Part shown: positions 22,973 to 34,764 of the stretch, one piece after another
Position numbering within the stretch: the stretch's first letter is position 1
How the letters are laid out: the number at the start of each line of letters is the position of its first letter
Source of the DNA: Colius striatus
Taxonomy: Eukaryota; Chordata; Aves; Coliiformes; Coliidae
Assembly: GCF_028858725.1 (NCBI RefSeq)
Contig: NC_084763.1
Location: forward strand, 56,505,152 to 56,569,151
Reading direction: 5' to 3'
DNA: 64,000 nt
Made by a program: the position numbers and the translations under genes
Notes under the pieces: generated by a model
What the model saw: only the letters and a program-made list of their open reading frames with translations
What the model was told of the DNA's origin: nothing
Databases searched by the model: none

Positions 22973-23215
22973 TCAAAGGGATAACGGGCACAAGCTGGAA
23001 CACACGACGTTCCAGTGGAACAGGAGGAGAAACTTCTGTGGCCCAGGCTGCCCAGGGAGGGTGTGGAGGCTCCTTCTTGGGAGGTTTCCAAACCCTTCTG
23101 GACACGTTCCTGTGCCCCCTGAGCCAGACGAACCTGCTTTAGCAATGGGTGGCACTGGATGAGCTCTGCAAGGCCCTTCTAACCCACACCACTCTGTGGT
23201 TGTGTGATCTGTGCC
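22973..23215 (+). repeat. CR1 LINE 3' copy abutting the GJC2 acceptor
   Basis: Sense CR1 (antisense to GJC2) from 'aagggataacgggcacaagc' to 'accactctgtggttgtgtg'. Its 5' edge lies about 30 bases from the exon 2 acceptor, so little host intron remains between them. Confidence 0.88.
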
Positions 23216-23219
23216 TGCA

Positions 23220-26200
23220 CACAGCAATATGGCTGTGACTTTGGCACATCTGCGACAGATGAAGTCATTTTAGCTCAAAGAGGCACCTTTCCTGCTACAG
23301 CCCATCTCCCTGGGACCTGTGAGGGACCACGACAGCACAGCGTCAGGGAATGAGCCATGGCCAGCATGGGGACGAGCTGCATCACCACAATCTAGGGCAA
23401 GGGTACACAATAAACACAAACTGATAGTGCAACAAGCCACAGCACCTTCTAGATTCACCATTACCCACTTTGTTGCCTGTTGTCAAACATTGCTCAGCTG
23501 TCAGAAGGCTCTGAGTGGCTGTGAAAGCGAACGTGAGGAACCATGGAAGCCACCTAGGCACAGAAAGCTGCTTAACTTGTGACAACCTCTTATCTGCATA
23601 GCATGAGCTCGGGAGCCTGAGCTGAAAGCAGGAGCAGGGGATGCTGCCCACATCCCAGAGGCTTGCACTGCTGAAATATCTTTTATTAGCAAACCCAGAA
23701 AAATGCAAAGAATCAGCAGAAGAATGGGAAAATTTATGTTTACAGGGCAACGGCCCTTTGAAGTGCCTTTGGAAAAAAGCAAAACAAACATCTAATCAAA
23801 TGCAGACTGTTTTCCAAATAAACCTTGCAAAGCTTTCAGAGAGAATGTTGCATTCATCACAAGACCTGGGCAGCTGGGGAGGAAGAGCTTGTAATAACCA
23901 TTTGTGTTTAGCTTGACTTGCAATGGAGCCTCAGCCCAAGCTCCTTGGGTGACCCCAGGCATCAGTAAAGGCAGGACGTGGTTTTACTGCTTGACTGGCA
24001 GCAGCCCTGGCAGGAGATTGGAGATGAGGGCAACAGGGAAAGCACCCAGACCCAAAGTGCATCGTGGTGAGGAAGAGCAGGGAACAGGCTCTCCCATTCT
24101 CATCCCAGGGCAGCAGGGAATGGGCTCATCCTCTCTGCTCCCCTCCTCTGAACCATCCCCTGGCTCGTGATGGAGTTTACCCACAGTGCTTCCACATAGA
24201 CCCCTGATGACAGGCAGTAGATTAGGTCTCTGTGAGCCCAATCCCACCCATGAACTGACACCTACCACTGCAGCCAGAAGCAAAGAGTGGATGTGGTGGT
24301 GGCAGATGTAGGAGCCAGTCATGTGAGCATGGACACGAGCAAGTTAGCACAGGGTAGCACAGGGCAGGGGTGTGTTATGGCTCAGCAGTCGCTGATCCTC
24401 CGTGATCAAGCAGAGGAAGAGAAAGAAGCTGTTGTCCATAAGTTGAAAGAGTGTGGCCATCAAACCTACCCCTCCATGCTGGGTGAGCGTAGCTGAGTGG
24501 AGATGAATATCCAGGAGGGAAAATGATGCCACGAGACATGAGCCTCGTCCTAACCTGGCTTTTATACAGAGACACACAGCCACCAGCCTCAGCCATGGGC
24601 ACAGCCCCACACAGGAGCAAGAAGTGAAAGGTGCCTGTCTCTGCTCTCCACGTCGAGCCTTTCTGGAATGTGACTTTGCTCACGCTGCTTCTTAGGCCAG
24701 GAGCCAAACAGCCCTGGTTTGCTCAGCCCTTGCCTTTGTGCTGCCCCAGGAGGTAGCAGCGTGGTCCCAGCCTCAAGATGCAGTGAAATTCTTCTGCTGT
24801 CGAGGGCTCTCGAGAGCAAGCAGATGGAATTTTCTAACCCTGCTATTTCCAGATCAAACAAATGCTCTGTGAACCCAAACCCCCAAGTCTTCACACGCCA
24901 GAGCAAGGCTGTGAGAGAACTCTGCAGATGGTGTTATTCTTGTCCTGGAGCTGGAGAAACTGAGGCAGGGAGCAGAGGAACAGCTCACTCAAGACTGGGT
25001 AATAAGCCAGAAGGTGAGGTAGGGAAGTTCTCCTCTCTGCCCTCAACTAACCTGGTGGAGAACAGCTCCCAGTCCCCATCTCCTGCCCCAAAAGTGTTGC
25101 CTTGGACACCATGGTCAGCACAGAAATGCTGCTGCAGATGGGACGATGCAGCTGCTGCAGAAGAACGTGGAAGGTGATCCCCACAGAGCTATTGAGCAAA
25201 CTGGGCTTGTTCAGGGGTGAGATGGGAAAGCATCCCCCTCTGAATGCCTTTTTGCTTCTTTAGACTCAGTGGATACACTTCAAAGTGTCTTTAACCCTTC
25301 CTCTGGTTTGTGTGGCCCGTTCAGGTGGGGGCACAATGGGGTGCTGAGTGATTTGCAGGATGAATCCAGGCACTCAGCCAAGCTCCAGCTGCCGGGGGCT
25401 GGGAAGGGAAGACCCTGCTGGGTGCAGCAGTGTCCTGCTGTGGGACACAGCACATCTGTCTCTGGAGCATCCGGGTCCAGCTGGGGCTGGAACCAAGCAC
25501 ACATCAGCCCCAGCTCGGCCGGTCCCACAGGGGTTGGGTTCACCCACCAGCTCCCAGCTGCATCCTCAATTAGCTGCAAGTCCCAAACTGTTCTGGAACA
25601 CAGGCTACAAACGACCTGTGGAGCAGCTCATTTATCCTTTCAGTGCTCACCTAAAGGCTTCCTGAAGTCTCCACTGAGGCTCATTTACCCTTTTGCAGGT
25701 GTTACTCAAGGATGCAATCCCCAAGGCTCACATTCGCCTCCCAGGGACCTTCTGCTTGGGCAGGGAGGGTCTGAGCCAGGTAATGATGGCTTTTGGAGTA
25801 AATAGTCAGAGTTTGGTCTGGTGTTAGTCAGGGCTGTTGGCAGAGCACCCACTGTTCCCTCGGGAGACACATTTTAGAAAGGGCCACCTGGCAGCATTGG
25901 TTCTAAGCACTCCCAGACCTCCTGAGTCAAGGAGAAGGAAAGAAACTGCAAAGCAACAAAAGTGGTGGGTTGTTGCTTGGAGAAGACCACCTCTGCTTCC
26001 CAGCCAGCAGCCTGGCCTGGCCCTGCCCCTGACACTGCAGCTCAGCCCTCTGTGCACATCTGGATCTGCAGGAACATCTGCAGGAAACAGCCTCGAGCTG
26101 CTCCTGTGCCCCCGGGACCCCGCTCAGGCCCCTCTGTATGAACACACCTTGATGTTACACTCCCATGTGTCCACCCACTCTCCTGGCACTGTACTGGAGA

Positions 26201-27060
26201 GCAGGAACTAAAGGAAACGAGCTAAAAAACCCTCCTACAATCACTTCAGTTGAAATCCCAGTGCTTTTGGCCACTCACTGGCTAGAAAGACCATCCTGTG
26301 AGGTTTCAATGCCTTTAGTTGCTTGGGGAGGGGGTCAGTACACCATTGTATTTTGGAATCAGTTACAAGGCAAACAAGCTTTCAAGGAAGAGCTTGTTCA
26401 CCTTGCTCTTGCTGACAAATAGGACGGTACAAGGAAAAGACCATGTCTCACCTCCTCTCAATGCCAGCTATCAAAGCCCAGGAGATGGATTTTACACCTT
26501 CCATGAGCTTCAGGCCTAATTCCCCTGTGCAGTGAGGAAGTTACAGAGCCCATCTCCGTGGGGAAAAACACCTGTGTGGATGTGCAGCAGGTGGAGGGAT
26601 CAGATGAGATGGTTTGTGAGGATAAATGATCCGCCAGAGAGATTTCACGGGAGGACCCGTCATCCCTCTGCCTTTGACACCCAGCCATTCATTCACTCAT
26701 CCATCTCCACACGTCACCTCCAGCCTGACTAAAGGGGGTCCAGGTTTCAAAGGAGGAGCTGGACCTCTCAGCCCACCAGCAGCACTGAAAGCAGTGAAAA
26801 CTGTCTGTAGCCAGGCAGAGGAGCGAGCTGCTGGCTCCACGTTCTCGCCACGGTTCCATCCCCAAACCCACCACCCCCTCCGTGCAGTCACAGGCACAAC
26901 GGCTGGAACTGGGGAAACTTCAACACCTGAGTCTCAAACAAGCAGGAGGCAGGGAAAAAAAGAAACAGAGAAAAAACTGGATGTCCTTCCTCACTGTACA
27001 CACCATTGCTTAAGCTGGAGGGAAAACAATGAGAGGGGGAAAAAAAACCTCCTTACTTAC
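23220..27060 (-). other. GJC2: Predicted GJC2 intron 1
   Basis: About 3.8 kb (the full intron is 27060-22944) with no other exon or CR1 recognised. Near the donor it contains a pair of SOX-like motifs (27003-27009 and 27025-27031). Intron status rests on the predicted exon 1 and not on transcript data. Confidence 0.6.
27003..27031. promoter_or_regulatory. GJC2: Inverted pair of SOX-like motifs in GJC2 intron 1
   Basis: CCATTGC at 27003-27009 and AACAATG at 27025-27031 are SOX-type motifs in opposite orientation, 15 bases apart and 30-58 bases inside the intron. SOX10 binds paired inverted sites in glial genes, and human GJC2 is a known SOX10 target. The match is short, so chance is possible. 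Confidence 0.4.
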
Positions 27061-27210
27061 AGAGACATGGTGCTTGTGGCGGCTGCTCTGCCTCCTCCCC
27101 GACATTCCAGTGCTGATAAACTCCCCCTTGCCTCGGTCCTGCCGTGTGCCAGAGCCTAGAAACCCGAGCTCCAGGGGAAGTATTTAAAGTGCCGCCAAAC
27201 CCCGCCTCTG
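27061..27210 (-). promoter_or_regulatory. GJC2: Predicted GJC2 promoter and non-coding exon 1
   Basis: On the minus strand a GC box (ggcgggg, 27206-27200) is followed by a TATA-like TTTAAATA (27188-27181). The expected start is near 27155. The exon then runs to a strong donor TCTCT|GTAAGT at 27061/27060. Joining 27061 to 22943 gives a 5' UTR of roughly 115 bases. Other first exons are possible, for example the one at 53.9 kb. Confidence 0.65.
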
Positions 27211-27214
27211 CCAG

Positions 27215-28930
27215 ACCACCACCGAGGTCCTGCCCCGGCTGCCTGCACCCCTACACCCACCGCAGCTCCCGGCCCCTCTTTCCCTCACCAAGCCTTAGGA
27301 GAAGGAGGGAAGGTGCTATTTATATGTATCCCAGGAAAAGCACTACTTTTAAATCTAAACAAGCTGCTGGGTCTGGTTTTAGGAACGCTGCCTGGAATTT
27401 TGGTGCTGAGCTCTTTGAGCCGGTTAGGAGGAAATGAATAGCATCAGGCAGTGGCGCTGGGAACGGATCTGTGAGACAGGGAGCATGACTAACAGGGAGC
27501 ATGTGGAAAACACATTTAGGCAAAAGCTCCTGGGTTGCTTTGGGGAGCAAAACAAAAGAAACCACTAAAAAAAAAGAGTTAAGGAAAGAGGCAAGGCTCC
27601 CTGGTGAGGAAAACTGCTCTGAAGCTCCTGCTCTGCTGCTCTCCCAGGTGAGGCTTTCTCTCACAGCGGTGGTGCAGCCTCTCTCCAGGCTGCTGGATGG
27701 GAGCAGAGAGCAGATGAAGGATGTGGAAAGGGTTTTGAGCACACACAGAGCCTTTTTGGCTTGTTTGCTGAGGGAAGAAGAGTTAAGAAGAAACCTGGGG
27801 ATGTACATGAAGCCTAAGGCAAGCGGAGAAGAAAACGTCCATCCCGATGGTCCAGGGGTCACCTCTGCTTCACCCCTGGGGAGCCTCGTCATTGCCACTC
27901 CAGTGGGATCTGAGCTCCAGGCATCTGCCAAGATGCAAATGGAGAGTCAAGGCAGAAGTGTCCCCAGGAGCCAGTGAGGAGGAGGAAGGATGGGAGAGCA
28001 GTGGCCAAGAAGTCACTAAACAGATCAGACACAGCCTTTGACCAAGGGGGTTGGTAGAAACCATATGGTTTATCAGGAACTTCCATCCCTGCTCCTGACA
28101 AAGCAGGACAGCCACCTTTGTTGTCAGACCCCTGGTTTCTCAAAGAGCCCAGAGGGACCTGGAGGGACAATTCCTGATTGCTGGAGTATCTTGCACCAAT
28201 GCTTTTGCACACAGCAGCATCTCCTGCCCTGCTCCACGCTGCCAAACGCTTTGGCCATTGTGCTGACAGGTGCTGTGCCAGAGCTCAGGAGCGTGTCAGC
28301 CTCTGCTGACACCAGAGCTCGGCTCTGTGACACCACCACAGCACAGCTAATGGGGCCTCCATGGTATATGGCATTTCTGGACACGTTGCAGTAGCTTCCC
28401 TGGAGGTTTTAAGTTATAGACTTGATTACCCATACACCCTGGTAGGTGAATTCACTGTTTGGAAGCAGCCATCTGTGATAGGCAAGTGGAACAGCCCTAA
28501 ACTGGGTGTAGGGATGAACGTGCCCTTGGAGGAACAAGCCACCCTAGGGAAGTCAGGTTTTGGGAGGCATGCTGGGGGAATAAGCCTCAAAAGAAGTTAA
28601 ACTATCACATCCCTGGCTGCCTGCCTCAACTCCAGCACACTGACAAAGCTTGTGCTCTCACAAGATGAGGGAGCTGGCTTCAGAGGAGAGCACCCTAGGG
28701 CTGGAGATCTCCTCCAGCAACACCTCAGCCTCCCTGGGGATCTACAGAGGGGAGATCTCCCCTGCTCTGAGGGAGTGAAAACATGCAGCAAGCTGAGACC
28801 ACGTCACCCCTGCGTGTTCCTGGGGTTGGGTTTGGCCTCCAGCATGTTGGGGCAGTGCCCACGTGGTCCTTGCATGAGAACCCTGCAGCCCCCAGCTCAT
28901 GTCACACCACCTGCTTCTAAAAGACAAGTC
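27215..28930. other. GJC2: Region upstream of the GJC2 promoter
   Basis: No exon was recognised. Overlapping open frames on the two strands at 27320-27977 (203 and 158 codons) match no family I know. Scattered CTTTG/CAAAG strings could bind SOX factors but are too short to weigh. Confidence 0.35.
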
Positions 28931-28934
28931 CTAT

Positions 28935-29022
28935 GAGCCACAGAATCGTTTTGGTTGGAAAAGCCCTTTAAGGTCATCGAGTCCAACCCCTCACCTCACA
29001 CTGCCAAGCCCACCACAGCAAA
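28935..29022 (-). repeat. CR1 LINE 3' tip
   Basis: About 85 bases of antisense CR1: 'agccacagaatcgttttggt', then 'tcatcgagtccaacccctca'. Confidence 0.85.
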
Positions 29023-29814
29023 ACGATCCATCAGACCTGAGGGGTGGCTACCCAGATCTCATTCCCATCAAGGAACTGTGGTGAAACTTGCCCCCTGCTC
29101 CAGAGAAGTATTATTAGTTAGTTAAAAATAACTAGCTGAGAACAACTTCCAGGCTCTGCAGGACTGCAGCAGCAACTTAGAGATAAAAGGCAGCTCAGCA
29201 CGGTCCCTGTCCCATGGGTCATGCAGCCTTTGCTTTCTAACCATACAGGTTATTTATACACACAGCAGTCTCCTCTGGTGGAAGTTTTTTGGGGGGGGCA
29301 TCTGTGCTTCAGCAACAACAACAGCAACATCTGCTCCTTCTCCAGTCTCCTGCCCAGCAGCTCAGGTCATTGCACAGGCAGGGATCGAGTGGTTGCCATC
29401 ACCAAACCATCACCCATGAGCCAGGGGAAGGAGGCAGAGGGCTGGAGGTAGAGCCAGGTGGGTGAATGTTCCCCTGCACGCCCTGGCTGGGGTTTTCATC
29501 ACCTCAACACGTGGTGTGAAAGCCCAAACCTTTGCTGTGTGGGTAGTTGCACACAGCTGTACACAGTTTGTGTCTCCTTCCTCCCAAGGAAGACACTGGA
29601 AGGCAAACAGAGCTTCTCTAGCCATGAATGAATGTACAGGCTGAAACAGTGGTGGGCCCCTTTTCACTGCCTTCCCATTTCTAATGGTAATGAGATCTGG
29701 TATAACATCTCCTTGCTAGTTCAGTGATGAGTAGCAACCATCCTTATCCAACCTGGCAGCAAATCTACAAAGCTCTGCACTGAGCTGCACTAAGAGTTTG
29801 TTTTCTTCTCTAAT
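29023..29814. other. Intergenic DNA
   Basis: Contains a G8-9 run near 29288 and a CAG/CAA-rich stretch near 29310-29330. No gene was recognised. Confidence 0.35.
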
Positions 29815-30022
29815 TTCACAGAGTCACAGGATCTCAAGGGCTGGAAGGGAGCTGCAAAGCTCACCCAGTGCAACCCCCCTGCCAGAGCAGCAGCACCTAG
29901 AGCAGGGCACACAGGGACTCATCCAGCTGGGTTGGGATGTCTCCAGAGAAGGAGCCTCCACAGCCCATCTGGGCAGCCCCTGCCAGTGCTTTAGGCAGTT
30001 GGAGAGAAAAAGAGATCTGGGG
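29815..30022 (-). repeat. CR1 LINE 3' fragment
   Basis: Antisense copy of the variant with the 'cccatctgggcagcccctgc' block; tail at 29817 ('cagagtcacaggatctcaag'). 5' truncated. Confidence 0.88.
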
Positions 30023-30024
30023 GG

Positions 30025-31125
30025 GTTCCAGTTTGCCAGGGAAGGGCAGAGTCACAGCAAGGCAGCTGAGGTCTTACCTGCATGCAAAGGAGGCACTTTA
30101 AGACCTTACAGCTACACAGAAAAAGAGGCAGGATTGAGTTCCATCAGTGTCCCTGGCGTGGCTGGGCTGGGTTTGCAGCTCCATGCCTTTAGCAGAGCAC
30201 TGCAGCTCTGCAAATGCCTTCAAACAGGCTTTTGTTTTCCCCAGATGTAAAAATGTGCCTTGAGGAGTGGCAACCTCCTTTCCCAAAGCTCCTCCTTTCC
30301 TCAGCCTCGATTGTCCTGCCTTTGTCCTGGCTGTATCCAGAGCTGCTGGTCCCTGAGCTCCTTCTTCATGCCTGGAGTCTCCTTCAGCAACCCAAGGCCC
30401 TGAGTTGTGTCACAGCCCTGGTGACGTGCTGGCTGGGCTGGGAATTCTGCTGGGACACACCACAGGACCTTCCAGCATGGGCAGAAGCAACATCCTGGGA
30501 TAGGACTTGGGTTTATGGATGGAGGGAACATGCCTTGGGCCAGTCCCATTCCCAGCCACAGAAACAGCCCATTTCCCTCATCAGCCAGCACCTGAACCAA
30601 CAACTCCATCCATGGCTGATGGTGCCAAGGCCAACTGTGGAAGTACCAGGGACCACTTTGTCACTTGCATCACACAGAGTCTCTACCTATTCATCACCAG
30701 GCTGTTTTTCTTCTTGTTGGGTGAGCCCAAGAAGCTTTTGATCTGGATCAGGAGCTTGTGGTTGGCCTCTGGCTTTTACAAGGATAAAATCTGCTCTCAC
30801 AAGTATTTTCCCAAAGCCTGGCGGGGGGGGGGGGTTCTGGCTGTGTAACGTGTGTGAAAACGAGGTGAAGGCTGCTGTCTCTCATGGACTCTGGAAACAG
30901 AAACTCTTGCTCTGAATTGCCATGAAATTTGGACCTCAGTTAGCCCAGAAGATGGGTCACAAAGCTGAGTTTCTGTTCAGATCGCTTTCATTTGTGATTG
31001 GAGCAGAAAGCCAACGCTGTTTGCAGGCTGAGTAACACTTGTGCTGCAAACCAGGGACAAACCTCCTTTGGATGTGGCTGATGAGTGTGGGGAGGTGGCA
31101 GCAACTGCACTTTGGAATGGCAAAC
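30025..31125. other. Intergenic DNA
   Basis: No gene was recognised. A G12 run lies at 30823-30834. Confidence 0.35.
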
Positions 31126-31127
31126 TA

Positions 31128-31230
31128 CAAAAGGTGACCTGGTCCAGGTGGGACCTGCTTCTGCAGGGGGGTTGGACTGGATGCTCTCTAAAGGTCCCTT
31201 CCAACCCTCACCATTCTGTGACTCTATGAA
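31128..31230 (+). repeat. CR1 LINE 3' end
   Basis: About 100 bases, sense: 'gggggttggactggatgctc' to 'caccattctgtgactctatg'. Confidence 0.88.
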
Positions 31231-31231
31231 A

Positions 31232-32750
31232 ACCTGACATGGTTCAACAACACCAAGGTTTCAATTCCAAAGTACAAGAGCCCAGAGGAAGTGTTTAAGC
31301 CCAGGTTGGAAAGCAGAAGCCATTGATTCCAGCCCTTCCCAGCTGAAAATTTCCCTGTGACTGACACATTCTTGAGATAAAACTTCAGTGCTGACAAAAC
31401 CACCTGTTTTTTTTGTTCTGACAGGAACCTTTCTGCTGAAGTTTTCAAGGCTGGGGAGATAACAGGGGCTGATGTACCCAAAGGTGGCAACAAGGGGCTC
31501 GCAGAGACCCCCGGGGACGTGACCCATCAGAGCAGTTTTTCCTCCCCTTGCCTCTGTTCCTGCTCCAAAGAAAGCATCTGCCTCAATAGGCAGAGGTCAG
31601 ATGGGGCAATTATTCCCTTCTCTATTTGCTTCCCTTTCCTGAAGTGGCTGGAGGAGCAGTGGGAATGAAAGGCCATCCCTGAGCACGGCCGTTGGGGTGG
31701 CGCCCGGCGCTGGCGCTGCCCGCATCCCTCCTGCAAACCCCTCGCAGCTCCCCTGAGCCCTCACAACGGGAAGCAAGAAACTTTCCAGCCCGTGTTTCCA
31801 GCTCTGGCTGCTCTGCAGCACAACCCTCTGAAACCAAGCCAGGCTTGACTTGTTGTAAGGACCTTCCTGAACTTGTACAGATGAGTGAAACAACAACAAC
31901 AACAAGCCCTTAATTAAAATACCCCAATAAAAACCAGAGGAAATCCATCCCCTCCTGGAAAAAATAAAGGGCTGCACAAAAGTTCAGGGCACATCACCTC
32001 CTCCTGCCATCGCCCCCACGGCTGCTCCTCCATCCACAGCTCCCCCAGCAGCCCTGTGTCAGTGGAAAAGAGGTCAGGGTGCATGGGAAAGCTTAGGGGA
32101 TGCTGGAAAAAAAGAAGTGGAGAGGACACATTTTTGGCTGCTCCAGAAAGGTGAGGTGGTCCTTTTTCCCTAACACCTGTGGATGGGTTGAGATGATGCA
32201 TTAGGAAGGAGCTTGGAAGAGCCCCAGGAAAAAAGGGGGAAGGAACAAGGGGAGTGGGAACAGAGGGTGGGAGCTCAGCCACGGCTTCTGGGCTCCGTTC
32301 AAGAGCTGCTGGGTGAGGTCCCTGGCTCGTGCCGAGGGGAACGCTTTCCCCTGCTCTTCAGTGGAGTGAAAGCCACATCCACAGCGTCAGTGGGGGGAGA
32401 GGGAAGGGGATGGGAGCAGCCAGGAACTCTGCAGAGGGGTGGGCATCTTAGATACAGCCTGAGGGTAAGGACAGGAACCCCCCCAAAGAGCAGGTTTGTC
32501 CTCTGTGGATCCCCACAGGCAAAGCAGGACACGCTCAGCACCTCCAGCTTCCCTCACCAAACCTCTCCTGCAAGCACACACAGTTTTGGGGTTTAGTGTG
32601 GAAAATGCTTTGGCACACTGCTGACTGAGCTTGGCTCTTCTTTGGTGCAGCATCAGCAGTCCCAATGAGCAAACTGATGGTGTCAGCTCCCACCTCATCA
32701 GTTGGACACGGGGACAGCCATGGTGTGGGTGTCGAGCATGGGGCCAGTCT
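31232..32750. other. Intergenic DNA
   Basis: No exon was recognised on either strand. An (AAC)5-like run lies near 31887-31905. Minus-strand open frames of 120-145 codons around 31600-32800 match nothing known. Confidence 0.35.
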
Positions 32751-32751
32751 T

Positions 32752-33022
32752 TCTCCCTGCAGTGCCCAGTGATAGAACAAGGGGTGATGGACATAAGCTG
32801 GAACACAAACAGTTCCACTCAAACACAGGGAGAAGCTCCTTTGGTGCTGAGGTGAGGGAGCCCAGGCTGCCCAGGGAGGGTGTGGAGGCTCCTTCTCGGG
32901 AGGTTTCCAAACCTGCCTGGACACGTCCCTGTGCCCCCTGAGCCAGGGGAAGCTGCTGTAGCAGGGGGCTGGGCTGGGTGAGCTCCAGAGGGCCCCTCCA
33001 ACCCCCACCATCCTGGGATTAT
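32752..33022 (+). repeat. CR1 LINE 3' copy
   Basis: Sense copy with an intact 'gggagggtgtggaggctcct' block near 32875 and end 'ccaccatcctgggattat' at 33005-33022. The 'gggtgatggacataagctgg' block marks the variant. Confidence 0.9.
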
Positions 33023-33024
33023 GG

Positions 33025-33590
33025 GCTGGAGCAGCCCAGGGAGATCCTGCCACTGCCCTTGGCAGTGAAGGTCAGTTTTGCCCCTAGTATGGGACAGTGT
33101 GACCCATCCTGAGCCATGGCTCCATTTGCCAAAGTGAAGACTCAGCTCTGTAGGTTATTGGGACATCCACCTGCCCAAACCACGGTGCAATAGGGAAGAA
33201 GGCTCTTGGATTGGAGATTTGGTGGAGGTTTCTTTCACCCCTGAGTGCAGGAGAAGCCCAGCATGAGAACTGAGTCCAAAATCACCCTCGTTTCTTTACT
33301 GCCCCAAAAGTATGTGGGTAGGTTAGAGCAACCATGTCACAGACCTAACAAGGACAGGAGCCTGCAGTGGAGCAAGTGCCCCACAAACCAGTGCAGGACA
33401 AGGACCTACCTACAGGATCCAGCTCAGGGATCGGAATCAGACCCACACTCTACCTCGTTCTGATGATGCTCCTCGTACAGCCTTGGCCACACTGAGCCAG
33501 GGCCCCATCCTGCACCATCCTGGGGGCACAGCTCACACCTGACTGCTCCAAGCACCTGTGTGGTTAAAGCCCATGTGCAGGTGAACTGCA
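33025..33590. other. Intergenic DNA
   Basis: Nothing recognised on either strand. Confidence 0.35.
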
Positions 33591-33592
33591 AG

Positions 33593-33885
33593 GATCACAG
33601 AATCATTTTGGTTGGGAAAGCCCTTTAGGCTCATCAGGTCCCAGCCCTCCCCTCACCCTGCCCAGCCCAGCACTGTCCCACAGCCCTCAGCACCTCAGCT
33701 CCAGGTCTTTGGGATCCCTCCAGGGCTGGGCACTCCCCCAGCTCCCTGGGCAGCCTGGCACAGGGGCTGACACCCCTCTCAGGGAAACAGTTCTGCCTCA
33801 GCTCCAGCCTCAGCCTCCCCTGGGGCAGCTTGAGGCTGTTTTCTCTTGTCCTATCACTTGTTACCCGGGAGAAGAAACCAACCCA
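33593..33885 (-). repeat. CR1 LINE 3' copy
   Basis: Antisense, tail 'atcacagaatcattttggtt' at 33595, continuing to the 'cttgaggctgttttctcttg' block. Same variant as the copy at 19.3 kb. Confidence 0.92.
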
Positions 33886-33887
33886 CA

Positions 33888-34762
33888 CCTCACTGCAGCC
33901 TCCTGTCACTCTGCTCTACCAAGGATGTCACTCTGGTTTCCCAAAGCAATCATCCAGCCCCTGGCCAGGTGGGCTCCTTGCAGGAGCTGGGGTGAAGCTC
34001 AAGGGGGAAGGACATGTCAGATAAGTCAAAATCTTATCTTAAACAGGACATCTAAGACACTAAACCTCTCTGAAGATCCCAACAGTCATTGCTGGGGCAC
34101 CCATTTCTCAATCTCTTGGCTTTGGGAGAGCCTCTGACTTGCCAAGTGAGGCCACTCCATAACCCAAGTGTTCTGGAAAGGGGGAAAAGGGCTGGGGAAG
34201 GCTGCCAGACCCTTCCCTCCACCCTACAAACCCATCCTTCCTCCCCAGACAAACTCTGTCCCACCCTGAATCACCACAACGTCCTCCAGAGCTCAGCCCT
34301 GGCTACCTGGACACCACTCCTCACAGCAAGAAGAGATCCAGCATCAGCTCAGCAAGGACACTGAAGAGAAGAAAGCAAATGCTGAAGAAGAAAGACCAGA
34401 CACTTGGCTACGACTTCATGGCCCCGTTTTTTCCATTGCTAATGAGGTCTAAATATAGTCCAAAGGGAAGACAGAGAGAGACCTGAACGTGACAGATGCA
34501 GAAACAAAGGGGTTGGACATGCTCTTGCCAACTGTCCTTAGAAAACAGACACACCAGAAAAGAGAGGAAAAGAAAGGGAATGTTATTACTACAAGTGCTT
34601 TCCTACCCTTCTGCCCAGCGTGGCCAGGGCAGGCCTCTCTGCTCTGCTCACTGACATTTGTTGTCTGACAGATATCTAAATAAACCACTGAGGTACTTAT
34701 ACACAGAGATAATGATACAGTCACCAGCTTGTGCCTCACATCTGGACACTGCTGGGCAAACA
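33888..34762. other. Intergenic DNA
   Basis: No exon or repeat was recognised. An AT-richer patch at 34440-34740 lies between two CR1 copies. Confidence 0.35.
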
Positions 34763-34764
34763 GT

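Noticed and set aside
27320-27977. Overlapping 203- and 158-codon frames upstream of GJC2
   Set aside because: No family match, opposite strands overlap, and the region lies upstream of the predicted promoter.
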